Positions 16,016 to 25,400 of a stretch of 50,388 nucleotides of DNA are shown here, in pieces. The position numbers were made by a program, and so were the translations under genes. Under the pieces are notes generated by a model. That model saw nothing but the letters and a program-made list of their open reading frames with translations, was not told where the DNA came from and searched no databases. Every line of letters starts with the position of its first letter. Position 1 is the stretch's first letter. The DNA comes from an uncultured Sphingobacteriaceae bacterium (lineage in GTDB: Bacteria; Bacteroidota; Bacteroidia; Sphingobacteriales; Sphingobacteriaceae), in NCBI GenBank assembly GCA_946887045.1, contig CAMPKC010000032.1, positions 1-50,388 on the forward strand. Direction: 5' to 3'.

Positions 16016-17407
16016 ATGAGTAGGACCCCGGTAATAGCAGTATTTGATGTTGGGAAAACCAACAAAAAACTTTTCTTTTTCGATGAGCAGTATAAGATCG
16101 TCCTTGAGCGAACTTCGCGTTTTGAAGAAACCGTTGATGAAGAAGGCGACCCTTGTGAAGACTTAGTTAATTTAACACACTGGATTAAGGGTACTCTTGC
16201 TGAAGTGATGCAATTGCCGCAGTTCGAAATCAAGGGGATTAACTTTTCTGCTTATGGTGCCAGTTTCGTTCATATCGACGAAAACGGCAAACCGATTGGA
16301 TGTTTATACAATTATCTGAAGCCATATCCTGAAGATTTAAAAGAGGAGTTCTATAACCAATACGGTGGCGAGCTAAAGGTGTCTACAGAAACGGCATCGC
16401 CTGTGTTGGGAAACTTGAATTCAGGAATGCAACTTTATAGACTTAAGTATCAAAAGTCTGAAGTATACAGCAGGATAAAATATTCACTGCATTTGCCTCA
16501 ATATTTAAGCTATCTTATAACCGGACAGTATTATAGCGATATAACAAGCGTAGGCTGCCATACTAATTTATGGGATTTCACAAAGCAAGATTACCATAGA
16601 TGGGTGAAAGATGAAGGGGTTATTAATAAACTTGCTCCGCTTCATCCTTCAGATTCTGCTGTCGAAGTAATTATTGAAGGCAAAAAGTATGCTGTGGGAA
16701 TAGGTCTTCACGATAGTTCTTCTGCCCTGATTCCTTTTTTTACAAGCTTCCACGAGCCTTTCGTATTAATATCTACGGGTACCTGGTGTGTAACATTGAA
16801 TCCGTTTAATTCGTCTCCGCTTACAAGCGAAGAATTAAAGAGCGATTGCTTATGTTATATCAGTTATAAAGGAAAGCCGGTAAAAGCATCAAGAGTTTTT
16901 GCGGGTAATGAGCATGATCAGCAGTCGAAGCGTATTGCCGAATATTATAAGAAGTCGGATGATTTTTATAAGAAAGTTAAATACAATTCTACTACTATAA
17001 GCAAGCTTCAAGGCAATGCTAAAGAGGTCGGGTTAATTGTAAATTGGGATAATCTGGCGAGCTCGGGTTTTGAAAAAAGAGATTTGACTCTTTTTGCGAG
17101 TGCAGAAGAAGCTTATCACCAATTGATTATAGATTTAGTTAAACTTCAGGCAATTTCTACCAATATGGTGGTAAAAGGTACAGGTGTTAAGCGTATTTTT
17201 GTCGACGGTGGATTTAGCAATAACAGCATTTATATGCAGTTGTTAGCCGCGGCATTTCCTGATATGGAAGTTTTTGCGGCTTCTGTTGCTCAGGCCACTT
17301 CTATTGGTGCAGCACTTGCCATTCATAAACATTGGAATAGTAAGTCTCTACCAACAAATATTATAGATTTGAAATATTATTCAGCTTCACAGGAAATAGA
17401 AATATGA
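16016..17407 (+). CDS. rhaB: FGGY-family rhamnulokinase
   Basis: 463 residues. The N-terminal FGGY domain starts with the phosphate-binding motif VFDVGKTNKK, and the C-terminal domain has VDGGFSNNSIYMQLLAAAFP with the late ATSIGAALA turn typical of FGGY kinases. Specificity for L-rhamnulose is inferred from the operon: isomerase before, aldolase for the phosphorylated product in the same block, and no other sugar kinase nearby. By sequence alone it could be another ketose or deoxysugar kinase such as a fuculokinase. Its stop overlaps the next start by 4 bp (ATGA), which implies translational coupling to lutA. Confidence 0.87.
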   Translation: MSRTPVIAVFDVGKTNKKLFFFDEQYKIVLERTSRFEETVDEEGDPCEDLVNLTHWIKGTLAEVMQLPQFEIKGINFSAYGASFVHIDENGKPIGCLYNYLKPYPEDLKEEFYNQYGGELKVSTETASPVLGNLNSGMQLYRLKYQKSEVYSRIKYSLHLPQYLSYLITGQYYSDITSVGCHTNLWDFTKQDYHRWVKDEGVINKLAPLHPSDSAVEVIIEGKKYAVGIGLHDSSSALIPFFTSFHEPFVLISTGTWCVTLNPFNSSPLTSEELKSDCLCYISYKGKPVKASRVFAGNEHDQQSKRIAEYYKKSDDFYKKVKYNSTTISKLQGNAKEVGLIVNWDNLASSGFEKRDLTLFASAEEAYHQLIIDLVKLQAISTNMVVKGTGVKRIFVDGGFSNNSIYMQLLAAAFPDMEVFAASVAQATSIGAALAIHKHWNSKSLPTNIIDLKYYSASQEIEI

Positions 17408-18138
17408 AAGTCGGGTTATTTATACCCTGTTATGTAGATCAGTTTTATCCTAATGCGGCCATCGCCACTCTTCAATTATTAGAAAAATTTGGAGTTGACG
17501 TGGTTTTCCCGAAAAAGCAAACCTGCTGCGGCCAGCCAATGGCCAATTCAGGTTTTTCTCATTTATCGGGAGAGTGTGATGAACTGTTTGTAGAGAATTT
17601 TGCTGAGTTTGATTATGTAGTTTGTCCCTCAGGAAGCTGTGTGCTTCATGTTAAAGACCATTTACACTCATCAAAGCATCCGGAAAAGGCAAAAGAAATA
17701 CGAACCAGGGTTTATGAATTAGTAGAATTCCTTACCGATGTTCTAAAGGTAAAAGAGCTGAAAGCTAATTTCCCTCATAAGGTAGGCATCCACCAAAGTT
17801 GCCATGGTCAAAGGGGCCTAAAGCTGTCGCAGATGAGCGAGTTAGTTGCGCCGAAATTTTCAAAGCCCGAGCAATTACTGAACATGGTAAGCGGGCTTGA
17901 GCTAATTACTTTAACGCGTGTAGACGAATGTTGCGGCTTTGGCGGAACGTTTTGTGTTGCCGAGGAGGCTGTTTCTGCGAAGATGGGTAAAGATAGGGTA
18001 GCCGATCATGTGAAAAACGGGGCCGAATATATTACCGGGGCGGATTTATCATGTCTTATGCACATGGAAGGCATCCTGAAAAGACAAAAAAGCAATGTGA
18101 AGGTAATACATATTGCCGAAATCTTAAACGCAGAATAA
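17404..18138 (+). CDS. lutA: L-lactate utilisation Fe-S protein LutA/LldE
   Basis: 244 residues with two cysteine-rich CCG domains: CCG at 41-43 (CCGQPMANSG) with C74 and C79 nearby, and CCG at 176-178 (CCGFGGTF) with C133 (HQSCHGQRG). This is the LutA/LldE subunit of the three-part NAD-independent L-lactate dehydrogenase, which oxidises L-lactate to pyruvate. The start codon overlaps the kinase stop, so its synthesis is tied to rhamnose kinase. That coupling makes sense because the aldolase/dehydrogenase releases L-lactate. Confidence 0.92.
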   Translation: MKVGLFIPCYVDQFYPNAAIATLQLLEKFGVDVVFPKKQTCCGQPMANSGFSHLSGECDELFVENFAEFDYVVCPSGSCVLHVKDHLHSSKHPEKAKEIRTRVYELVEFLTDVLKVKELKANFPHKVGIHQSCHGQRGLKLSQMSELVAPKFSKPEQLLNMVSGLELITLTRVDECCGFGGTFCVAEEAVSAKMGKDRVADHVKNGAEYITGADLSCLMHMEGILKRQKSNVKVIHIAEILNAE

Positions 18139-18145
18139 GTGCTTG

Positions 18146-18172
18146 TCATCCTGAACCCGTTTCAGGACCTCG
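18146..18172. repeat. Small intergenic hairpin between lutA and lutB
   Basis: TCCTGAA (18149-18155) and TTCAGGA (18161-18167) pair around CCCGT inside the sequence GTCATCCTGAACCCG. Sequences of this form (GTCATCCTGA...TTTCAGGA) are common dispersed intergenic repeats in Bacteroidota. No T-run follows, so it is unlikely to be a terminator. Confidence 0.45.
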
Positions 18173-18211
18173 TTAAATTGGTGATCGTTTTCACCATTGA
18201 AGAAATGATTC

Positions 18212-19600
18212 ATGAAAGAAGAGTTATTGAAAGACCATTCGGAATTATCAGATATTTTTAACCGTGACGAACCACGTGTTAACTGGCACGATGAGACGCT
18301 TTGGTTTGTGCGTCAAAAGCGCGATAAAGCGGTAAATACCATCCCCGAGTGGGAGTTGCTGAGAGAAACAGCATCTCAGATCAAACATAATGTGCTCTCG
18401 AATTTGAGCTTTTATTTAGAGCAGTTCGAAGCAAATGCGCTGGCTAATGGGGTTCAGGTGCACTGGGCGGCAGACGCTAAAGAACATAACGAAATAGTAC
18501 TTTCAATTTTAAATAAGAACTCGGTTAGCAGAATGGTAAAAAGTAAATCCATGCTAACAGAGGAATGTCACTTGAATGATTTTCTGGCTGAAAGAGGGAT
18601 CGAAGTTGTTGATTCTGATTTGGGCGAGCGAATTGTGCAGCTTGCCGAGGAGCCACCCAGCCATATTGTGTTACCCTGCATCCATAAAAAGAAAGAGGAA
18701 ATCGGGGATTTATTCCACATTCACCTGGGGACAGCAGCCGGAGAGGCAGATCCGCAGGTGTTGACCGAGGCAGCACGGCAGGATCTCAGAAATACCTTTC
18801 TTACACGGAAGGCGGCCCTGACAGGGGTTAACTTTGCGGTTGCAGAAACCGGAGAAGTTGTGGTTTGTACCAACGAAGGAAACGCCGACATGGGTGTGCA
18901 TTTAGCCGATGTACACATTGCTTCTATGGGTATTGAAAAAATTATCCCCGAAAGAAAGCATTTGGGTTTCTTTCTCAGATTGCTAACAAGAAGTGCTACC
19001 GGTCAGCCTATTACCACTTATTCCAGCCATTTCAAGAAACCTCGTCCGGGCAAGGAGATGCATATTGTCCTGGTTGATAATGGCAGAAGCCGTCAGTTGG
19101 GCAGGGAAGATTTCAGAAATTCGCTAAAGTGTATCCGGTGCGGAGCTTGTATGAACACTTGCCCGGTTTACAGAAGAAGTGGAGGACATAGTTATCATTA
19201 TGCTATTTCTGGTCCGATTGGGTCAATTCTGGCACCTAATCTGGACATGAAAAAATATGCCGATTTACCTTTTGCATCAACTCTTTGCGGTTCCTGCTCA
19301 AACGTGTGTCCCGTAAAAATTGACATCCACGACCAGTTGTATAAATGGCGGCAAGTATTGGTGAAAGAAGGATATGTAAGCTCTGTTAAAGCAGCTGGAA
19401 TGAAAGGGATGGCATGGATGTTTTCATTTCCTGCATTGTTTAATATTGCTGGCAAGTCCGGGCGTTGGTTTATGAAATATTTTCCATTTATGGTAAGTAA
19501 CAAATTAAATCCCTGGTATAAAGAACGTGAAATGCCAGAGCCACCTAAAGAGTCGTTTAGAGAGTGGTATGCAAAGAGGGAGAAAAAAAGTAAAAAGTAA
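18212..19600 (+). CDS. lutB: L-lactate utilisation Fe-S protein LutB/LldF
   Basis: 462 residues. The N-terminal two-thirds is an LUD domain (for example LTGVNFAVAETGEVVVCTNEGN). The C-terminal part has two ferredoxin-type clusters: C307, C310, C313 and C317 (CIRCGACMNTCPVY) and C359, C362 and C366 (CGSCSNVCPVKID), plus the helical tail usual in LutB. It would pass electrons from lactate oxidation to the quinone pool together with LutA and LutC. It is 73 bp from lutA. The last residues (KREKKSKK) and stop fall in an AAAAAGTAAAA-rich repeat (19581-19612), so the basic tail may be repeat-derived. Confidence 0.93.
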   Translation: MKEELLKDHSELSDIFNRDEPRVNWHDETLWFVRQKRDKAVNTIPEWELLRETASQIKHNVLSNLSFYLEQFEANALANGVQVHWAADAKEHNEIVLSILNKNSVSRMVKSKSMLTEECHLNDFLAERGIEVVDSDLGERIVQLAEEPPSHIVLPCIHKKKEEIGDLFHIHLGTAAGEADPQVLTEAARQDLRNTFLTRKAALTGVNFAVAETGEVVVCTNEGNADMGVHLADVHIASMGIEKIIPERKHLGFFLRLLTRSATGQPITTYSSHFKKPRPGKEMHIVLVDNGRSRQLGREDFRNSLKCIRCGACMNTCPVYRRSGGHSYHYAISGPIGSILAPNLDMKKYADLPFASTLCGSCSNVCPVKIDIHDQLYKWRQVLVKEGYVSSVKAAGMKGMAWMFSFPALFNIAGKSGRWFMKYFPFMVSNKLNPWYKEREMPEPPKESFREWYAKREKKSKK

Positions 19601-19678
19601 AAATTAAAAAGTGGAAGGTGAAGATCTGAAAGCTGGTATGGAATTCAACTTCAAATTATAAAATAATCTATCATATTC

Positions 19679-20257
19679 ATGAGCAGCAGAGATAAAATAC
19701 TGGCAGCGGTTAAAGCAAATCAACCGGAACTAATAGAAATTCCGGTAGTAAATATTCCACAATCAGACGAAGGGCTTGTTGAACGCTTTACAACAATTGC
19801 TTCGGCGATAGGAAGTAAGGTGGTCGAAATAGCCAGTCTGGAGGAGATAAAGGAATATGTCGCCACTCATTTCGATGTTCAATCGCGAATTATCTCTTCT
19901 TTTTCTGATTTGGCCGATATCTCTGAAACAAATATCTCAGGGTTTGATCCTCACGAATTAGAGAATGTCGATCTCGCCATTCTAAAGGCCGAAATCGCTG
20001 TAGCCGAAAATGGTGCTTTATGGGTTCCGGAAGGAAATACTATGCAAAGGGTATTGCCATTTATTACTCAGCACCTTGCCCTTGTGGTTTCAAAAACCGC
20101 ACTGGTTCCTACCATGCACCAGGCATACGAGGTAATAGGCAATAAAGAATATGGATACAGTGCTTTTATTGCTGGGCCATCTAAAACAGCCGATATTGAA
20201 CAGTCTCTGGTGCTGGGAGCTCATGGCCCCAGATCGATGGTTGTTTTTTTACTCTAA
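19679..20257 (+). CDS. lutC: L-lactate utilisation protein LutC/LldG
   Basis: 192 residues forming one LUD domain, with the motifs IAVAENGALWVPEGNTMQRVLPFI and GPSKTADIEQSLVLGAHGPRSM characteristic of LutC. It completes the lutABC set. The spacing of 78 bp from lutB and the shared strand put it at the end of the rhamnose/lactate block. No obvious terminator hairpin is visible in the sequence right after it. Confidence 0.92.
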   Translation: MSSRDKILAAVKANQPELIEIPVVNIPQSDEGLVERFTTIASAIGSKVVEIASLEEIKEYVATHFDVQSRIISSFSDLADISETNISGFDPHELENVDLAILKAEIAVAENGALWVPEGNTMQRVLPFITQHLALVVSKTALVPTMHQAYEVIGNKEYGYSAFIAGPSKTADIEQSLVLGAHGPRSMVVFLL

Positions 20258-20574
20258 TAATTAAATTCTGTATGTCTTCTTTATTGGGATCGTTAAAATA
20301 GGCCGATAACTAGATTGTTTTTCAAGAATTTAAGCTATTTCTACTTTTCAGGATTAACAGATGTTCCCATCAGTTTTGACTCTTTAGAACGGATTTACTC
20401 GGTATCGAGCCGCTGTCCTCTATGCTTGCAGCTTTTAGTTCTGTTTAAAAAGTATACTTGCTACGTTGCAGTACAGTGCAGGTTGGCTATGTTCACAAAT
20501 AATACTATGTTTAGGATAACTAACCTGTTACAATATGCAATGCTATAATGGACTATTAAGCCGTGTAAAAGAGT
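20258..20574. other. Gap between lutC and the sigma factor gene
   Basis: 317 bp. The only open frame of note starts with TTG at 20315 and has a composition unlike a real gene. The stretch contains the candidate promoter at 20483-20513; I see no gene, repeat or clear terminator otherwise. Confidence 0.5.
20483..20513 (+). promoter_or_regulatory. Candidate promoter of fecI-like gene
   Basis: TTG at 20483-20485 and TATGTTTA at 20506-20513 are separated by 20 nt, close to the Bacteroidota housekeeping pattern TTTG, 19-21 nt, TAnnTTTG, with one mismatch in the -7 element. It lies about 60 bp upstream of the sigma factor start. Confidence 0.4.
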
Positions 20575-21153
20575 ATGTTGAAAAATCTTTCTGATGAGAA
20601 GCTTCTTGAATTGCTTCGAGAGGGACAGATAGCTGCATTTGACGAGTTATACAATCGTTATTGGTCTAGATTATATTCTCAGGCCTATAAAAGAATTAAT
20701 AAAACTGAAGTAGCGGAGGAAATTGTTCAGGATTTTTTTACCCGCCTTTGGATTAACAAAAATGCGGTAATTGTTCATACCTCGTTTAGTAATTATGCTT
20801 ATACGGCTGTTAGGAATCTCGTTTTTAAGCAGTATCAGAGAGAATATCGTGCCCGAAAATTCGAAGATGCTCACAAAATGAACCTCATTCAAAGCGATAC
20901 TTCAACCGAGCAACTCATAGAATTAAATGATCTGAGACGGGCACTCGAACAGCAGATAGAAACTCTGCCTCCCAAATGCAGAGGGGTTTTTAACCTCAGT
21001 CGCAAAGAGTACAAAAGCAATAAGGAAATAGCTGCTATTCTGGAAATTTCTGAGAAGACTGTTGAAAACCACATGACAAAAGCACTCAAGGTGCTCCGAT
21101 TAAGTGTTAAAAATATTATTCCGGTAGTTTTAAGCTTATCTAAGTTTTTTTAA
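20575..21153 (+). CDS. ECF RNA polymerase sigma factor, FecI-like
   Basis: 192 residues with the two-domain layout of ECF sigma factors: region 2 at about 15-80 (FDELYNRYWSRLYSQAYKRI..AEEIVQDFFTRLW) and region 4 at about 118-180 (IETLPPKCRGVFNLSRKEYKSNKEIAAILEISEKTVENHMTKALKVLR, a helix-turn-helix). This is the Bacteroidota sigma-70 group that pairs with FecR-type anti-sigma factors to control SusC/SusD genes. The gene is followed by a fecR-like gene 75 bp downstream and then by an STN-bearing susC, so the likely target is the susCD transcript starting near 22.3 kb. Confidence 0.93.
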   Translation: MLKNLSDEKLLELLREGQIAAFDELYNRYWSRLYSQAYKRINKTEVAEEIVQDFFTRLWINKNAVIVHTSFSNYAYTAVRNLVFKQYQREYRARKFEDAHKMNLIQSDTSTEQLIELNDLRRALEQQIETLPPKCRGVFNLSRKEYKSNKEIAAILEISEKTVENHMTKALKVLRLSVKNIIPVVLSLSKFF

Positions 21154-21228
21154 ATATTTTTTTATTTCACTAGGGGGTAGGCGTTAGTTACAGAACTATA
21201 CATCTATACCGGATATTTTAATCATTCG

Positions 21229-22248
21229 ATGCAGGACGAAGTAATGTTTCAATTAGTTGATAAGTATCTCAATGGAGAATGTTCTGTTGAAGAAGAGATG
21301 ATTGTTATTAACTGGTATAATTCTTTTGATTCCACAGTTGACCCTATATCACGATTATCTGAAAAACAACAAGAGGCTTTAAAAGCCGCTATGCTCAAGC
21401 GCATTAAATCCAAAATCTCTAATGTTCAGGCCGTTCGTTCTAAAAAAACAGCTAATTCATTTAAAGGGTATTATTATGCGGCGGCAAGTATCGCAGCAGC
21501 AGTTATTATTGTGTTTTCCTTGTTGAATCAGGGATTTGATAAACCGACGCCGAGAGAAAATACATCGGCCAAACTTGCTTCCAGTCAAATTGATTTCAAA
21601 AATCATCATAATAGGATACTGAAATATATTTTACCGGATAGCACAATTGTATGGCTTCATCCTGATGCCGGTATCAGTTTTAATAAGGACTTTGTTCGAA
21701 ACACACGGGACATAAAGTTGTTGGGTGAAGCATTTTTCGAAGTAAAAAAAGATGCAAAGCACCCCTTTCTGATTTACAGCGGTGGCTTTATTACTAAAGT
21801 ATTAGGGACAAGCTTTAATGTTAAATCCTATGCAAATCAGGGTACGGCAGAAGTTTCGGTAGTTACTGGCAAGGTGCTGGTGTATACGCCTGCTTCAAAA
21901 AATGAAAAGTCCCGCGGTGTTTACCTGCTTCCGAAACAGAAGGTGACCTATATTAAAGATAGACATCAATTGGTAAAGCTTGAAGCTAAGGCATCATCAT
22001 TAAGTATCTGGGAAAAAAACACCCTGTCTTTTGAAAATGCCTCGGTTGCGACTGTAGTCGGAACTTTGAATAGAACGTTCAAGGCGAAAATAGTTATGAG
22101 TGATCCTGCTATTGGTTTGCTAACCCTGAGAGCAGATTTTACGGATGTTAATTTACCGAATATTATGGACATGCTGTCCAAATCTTTAAATATTACCTAT
22201 GACCTTAGTGGAGATACAATCGTAATCTCCAAACCTGAAACTAACTAA
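21229..22248 (+). CDS. FecR-family anti-sigma factor
   Basis: 339 residues. Residues 1-75 are the cytoplasmic anti-sigma part with LNGECSVEEEMIVINWYNS. One membrane helix spans about 82-100 (YYAAASIAAAVIIVFSLL). The periplasmic FecR domain follows (LPDSTIVWLHPDAGISF, LLGEAFFEVKKDAKHPFLI, VLGTSFNVKSY), and a C-terminal DUF4974-type domain at about 260-335 (FENASVATVVGTLNRTFKAKI..ADFTDVNLPNIMDMLSKSL). It should hold the ECF sigma factor until the periplasmic part senses substrate-loaded SusC through its STN domain. A G-run element (TAGGGGGTAG, 21171-21180) lies in the gap upstream. Confidence 0.93.
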   Translation: MQDEVMFQLVDKYLNGECSVEEEMIVINWYNSFDSTVDPISRLSEKQQEALKAAMLKRIKSKISNVQAVRSKKTANSFKGYYYAAASIAAAVIIVFSLLNQGFDKPTPRENTSAKLASSQIDFKNHHNRILKYILPDSTIVWLHPDAGISFNKDFVRNTRDIKLLGEAFFEVKKDAKHPFLIYSGGFITKVLGTSFNVKSYANQGTAEVSVVTGKVLVYTPASKNEKSRGVYLLPKQKVTYIKDRHQLVKLEAKASSLSIWEKNTLSFENASVATVVGTLNRTFKAKIVMSDPAIGLLTLRADFTDVNLPNIMDMLSKSLNITYDLSGDTIVISKPETN

Positions 22249-22310
22249 AAATTAAACTAACCCCTCTTGAATGATAAATGAAAAAATAGAATAATTAGAA
22301 ATCTTAAAAA

Positions 22311-22391
22311 GTTAAGAAGTGGTTGCAACACTTCTTAACCCAAAACCTAAACTATCGGAAATAGTGCATTATCACTAATGCCAGGTTTTTT
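22311..22391 (+). promoter_or_regulatory. Structured 5' leader of susC (copy 1)
   Basis: Two nested signals precede the susC start at 22427. A perfect 11-bp hairpin pairs GTTAAGAAGTG (22311-22321) with CACTTCTTAAC (22329-22339) around a 7-nt loop. Then AAAACCT (22342-22348) can pair with AGGTTTT (22383-22389), which runs into a T6 tract, like an intrinsic terminator placed before the gene. The final 49 nt before the ATG are nearly identical to those before the second susC at 28674. The order of stem, stem and T-tract suggests conditional termination, or a fixed processing/stability element. Confidence 0.55.
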
Positions 22392-22426
22392 ATTGTCTCA
22401 TTTTTGGAAATAAAACAAATAAAAGT

Positions 22427-25400
22427 ATGAAATTTTATTTACAACTCTCTAATGACTTAGGTTATATTATGAGAATTACATTAAGTCAAGTAATAATATT
22501 TATTGTTTTAACAGGTATCTCCTATGCCGACGAAAGCAACGCACAAGGTGTGTTGAATAATTCTGTTAAATTAAATCAAACTACCACAACATTAAATAAT
22601 GCTTTAAAAAGGATCGAAAAAGCAGCCGATGTCAAATTTGTCTATAGCAAAAGTATCATCGATGCGGATCAACTTGTTTCTATATCTGCTGATAGTGAAA
22701 AGCTCTCGGTGGTTTTGGATGACTTGCTAAAGTCGAGAGGTATTGCCTATGAGGTGATGAATCAGCAAATTGTTTTAAGTCTCCTGGCTTCTGAGGGAAT
22801 GAATGCCGAAACAGATGGTACTAATTCAGTAAAGCGGGAAATAGTCGTTACGGGAAGAATTACTGATCCGAGCGGAGAACCTTTAATTGGAGTAAGCATT
22901 AAATTGAAAGGCTCAACTTCGGGTGCAGCCAGCAATGTTTCAGGTAATTATTCGATTACTATACCTTCCAATATTACTAATCCCGTATTAGTGTTTTCAT
23001 ATCTCGGCTATGCAACTAAAGAAGTTGCGGTAGAGGGGAAAACATCCATCAATGTACAATTAGTTGAAGATGTTAAAACTTTACAGGAAGTGGTAGTAGT
23101 AGGTTATGGTACGCAGAAAAGAGGAGATGTATCACAGGCGATTGCTTCTGTTGATATGGAAAATCTTAAAGATGTACCGGTAACAAACGTTACTCAGGCT
23201 TTGCAGGGAAGAATACCTGGCTTGGTATCTACTCCGAGTTCTTTTCGGCCGGGTTCAGGCTCAAGTATCAGATTAAGAGGTACAAGATCTTTAACAGCGG
23301 GGAATGATCCGCTTTATGTTGTAGATGGTATCCCGATTAGCTATACAATTGACGATATCAATCCTTTGGACATTGAATCTATTGATGTGCTCAAGGATGC
23401 TGCAGCAACAGCCATTTATGGATCAAGAGGAGCTAACGGAGTAATCCAGATAACTACAAAAAAGGGAAAGGCCGGTAAGCTTTCCATCGATTATAATGGA
23501 AATACATCTGCCGATGATATCGTCAGAAAGCTTGAAGTTTATAACGGTCCGGAATTCGCCCAGTTTAGACGGGATGCATTTATTGGCTCCGGCGTTTATA
23601 ATGCTACGGCGAATGCGAATAACACCAACAAGCGCTATTTCCCCGATCCGGAAGCGGATTATGAATTATTTAAAAGCAACGACAACATGCTTTGGGATAA
23701 TGTAAAGAACGCCTATGAATGGATTGATCTGGACATTACAAGCACTCCAAGAAGGTTTGTTGCCAAAACCAGGCCAACTACAGCAGAAGAAAAAGCTGTA
23801 ATGGCAAGTTTAGGTTATCCTGTTTTAAACGAAGTTGCAATATATGATCCATCCAAAATAACCAGTTATAACTGGGGGGATGATGCACTAAGAACAGGCA
23901 TCACACAAAACCACAACATTTCTATCTCCGGCGGATCGGATAAGTTCAGAAGTGCTTTCGGCGGAGGTTATTTTAAGCAAACCGGAATAATAAAGAGCCA
24001 GGACTTTTCTCGCTTTACCTTATCAAACAATAATAATTTCAGACCCAAAGAATATTTGAATTTCGGGACTAACTTAAATTATTCAAATGCAATACGTAAC
24101 GGAGGTACAGATCTGTATAGCGGCGCCAGCGGGCAATTTCCCTTAGCCACACCTTATGATAGTAATGGAAATTTTCTTCTTAACCCCGGAGCAGATGATC
24201 AGGTATTTAATCCTTTAAACGATCCAAACACTGTGTTCGATGAAACAAGGACCAACCGTTTGCTCGCAAACGTCTTTGGTCAGGTAAATATCCTGAAAGG
24301 ATTGAGCTATAGAAGTGCTTTCGGAATTGATCTTAATACATCCAGAAGGGGGCGTTTCAACGGAGCGGTTTCTTCTGTAAGAAGAAATGCAGCGCCAAAC
24401 GGCAATTACGACACAAATAATGGACTGGTTTGGACATTTCAGAATCAGCTGAATTACACTACCACTTTTGCCGGAAAACACGATTTTTCTGCTACTGTTG
24501 TACAGGAGCTCAGAAAACGCCGGGACGAAGAGAATAATACAAGTGCTAATGAGTTAACTTATGAGACTCAAAAATGGTATGCCTTGCAAAACAATGCCAA
24601 AGGTGTTACCGTAGTTTCTGGTAACTTTTTACAGGATCAGTTAGCCTCGCATTTGGGGCGGATCAATTATTCGTATGATAGTAAGTATATATTCTCCGCA
24701 GCTCTCCGCCATGATGCATCTTCTGTTTTGTCTCCCGAAAATCAAAGTCAGTTATTTCCTTCGGCCTCAGTAGCCTGGAGGTTAGATCAGGAGCCGTTCA
24801 TTAAAGCTATACCGGCTATCGAGCAATTAAAAATCCGCTTAGGTTTCGGTGCCGTAGGAAATGCGGGTATAGATCCTTACCAAACTGCCGGAGTGTTGTT
24901 CAGAGATCCGTCCTATTACAACTTTGGAAACAATGTGGCGATTGGTTATACACCCCAATTCCTGCGTTCTCAGGTAACCTGGGAAAGAACTGTTACAAAA
25001 AATCTGGGTGTCGACTATGGATTTTTGAAAGGAAGAGTAAGCGGCGCGATTGATATTTACGAATCGAACACGAACAACATACAAAATATACCTCTTCCAG
25101 GAGCGGGCGGAATAGCAAGCGCACTTGTTAATCTGGGAAATGTACGAAACAGAGGTCTTGAGATAGCACTTTCAACTGTTAATATTGATAAGTCTGCGAA
25201 GAAAGGCGGCTTCCGATGGACTTCAGACTTTGCTTTTTCTACCAATAAGGAAGAGATTACAGAATTAAATAATCGTGGCGTTGACGATATCGCACGTCAG
25301 TGGTTTTATGGTAATCCGGTTAGAAGTTATTGGGATTTTAAAAGCGATGGCATTTTTCAATATACCGATACACTTTCGGGAGGTATACTTAAAGATTACT

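Noticed and set aside
20315..20548. Open frame of 77 codons before the sigma factor gene
   Set aside because: It starts with TTG, has no ribosome binding site, has a Phe/Cys/Leu-rich composition typical of translated AT-rich non-coding DNA, and contains the candidate sigma gene promoter.
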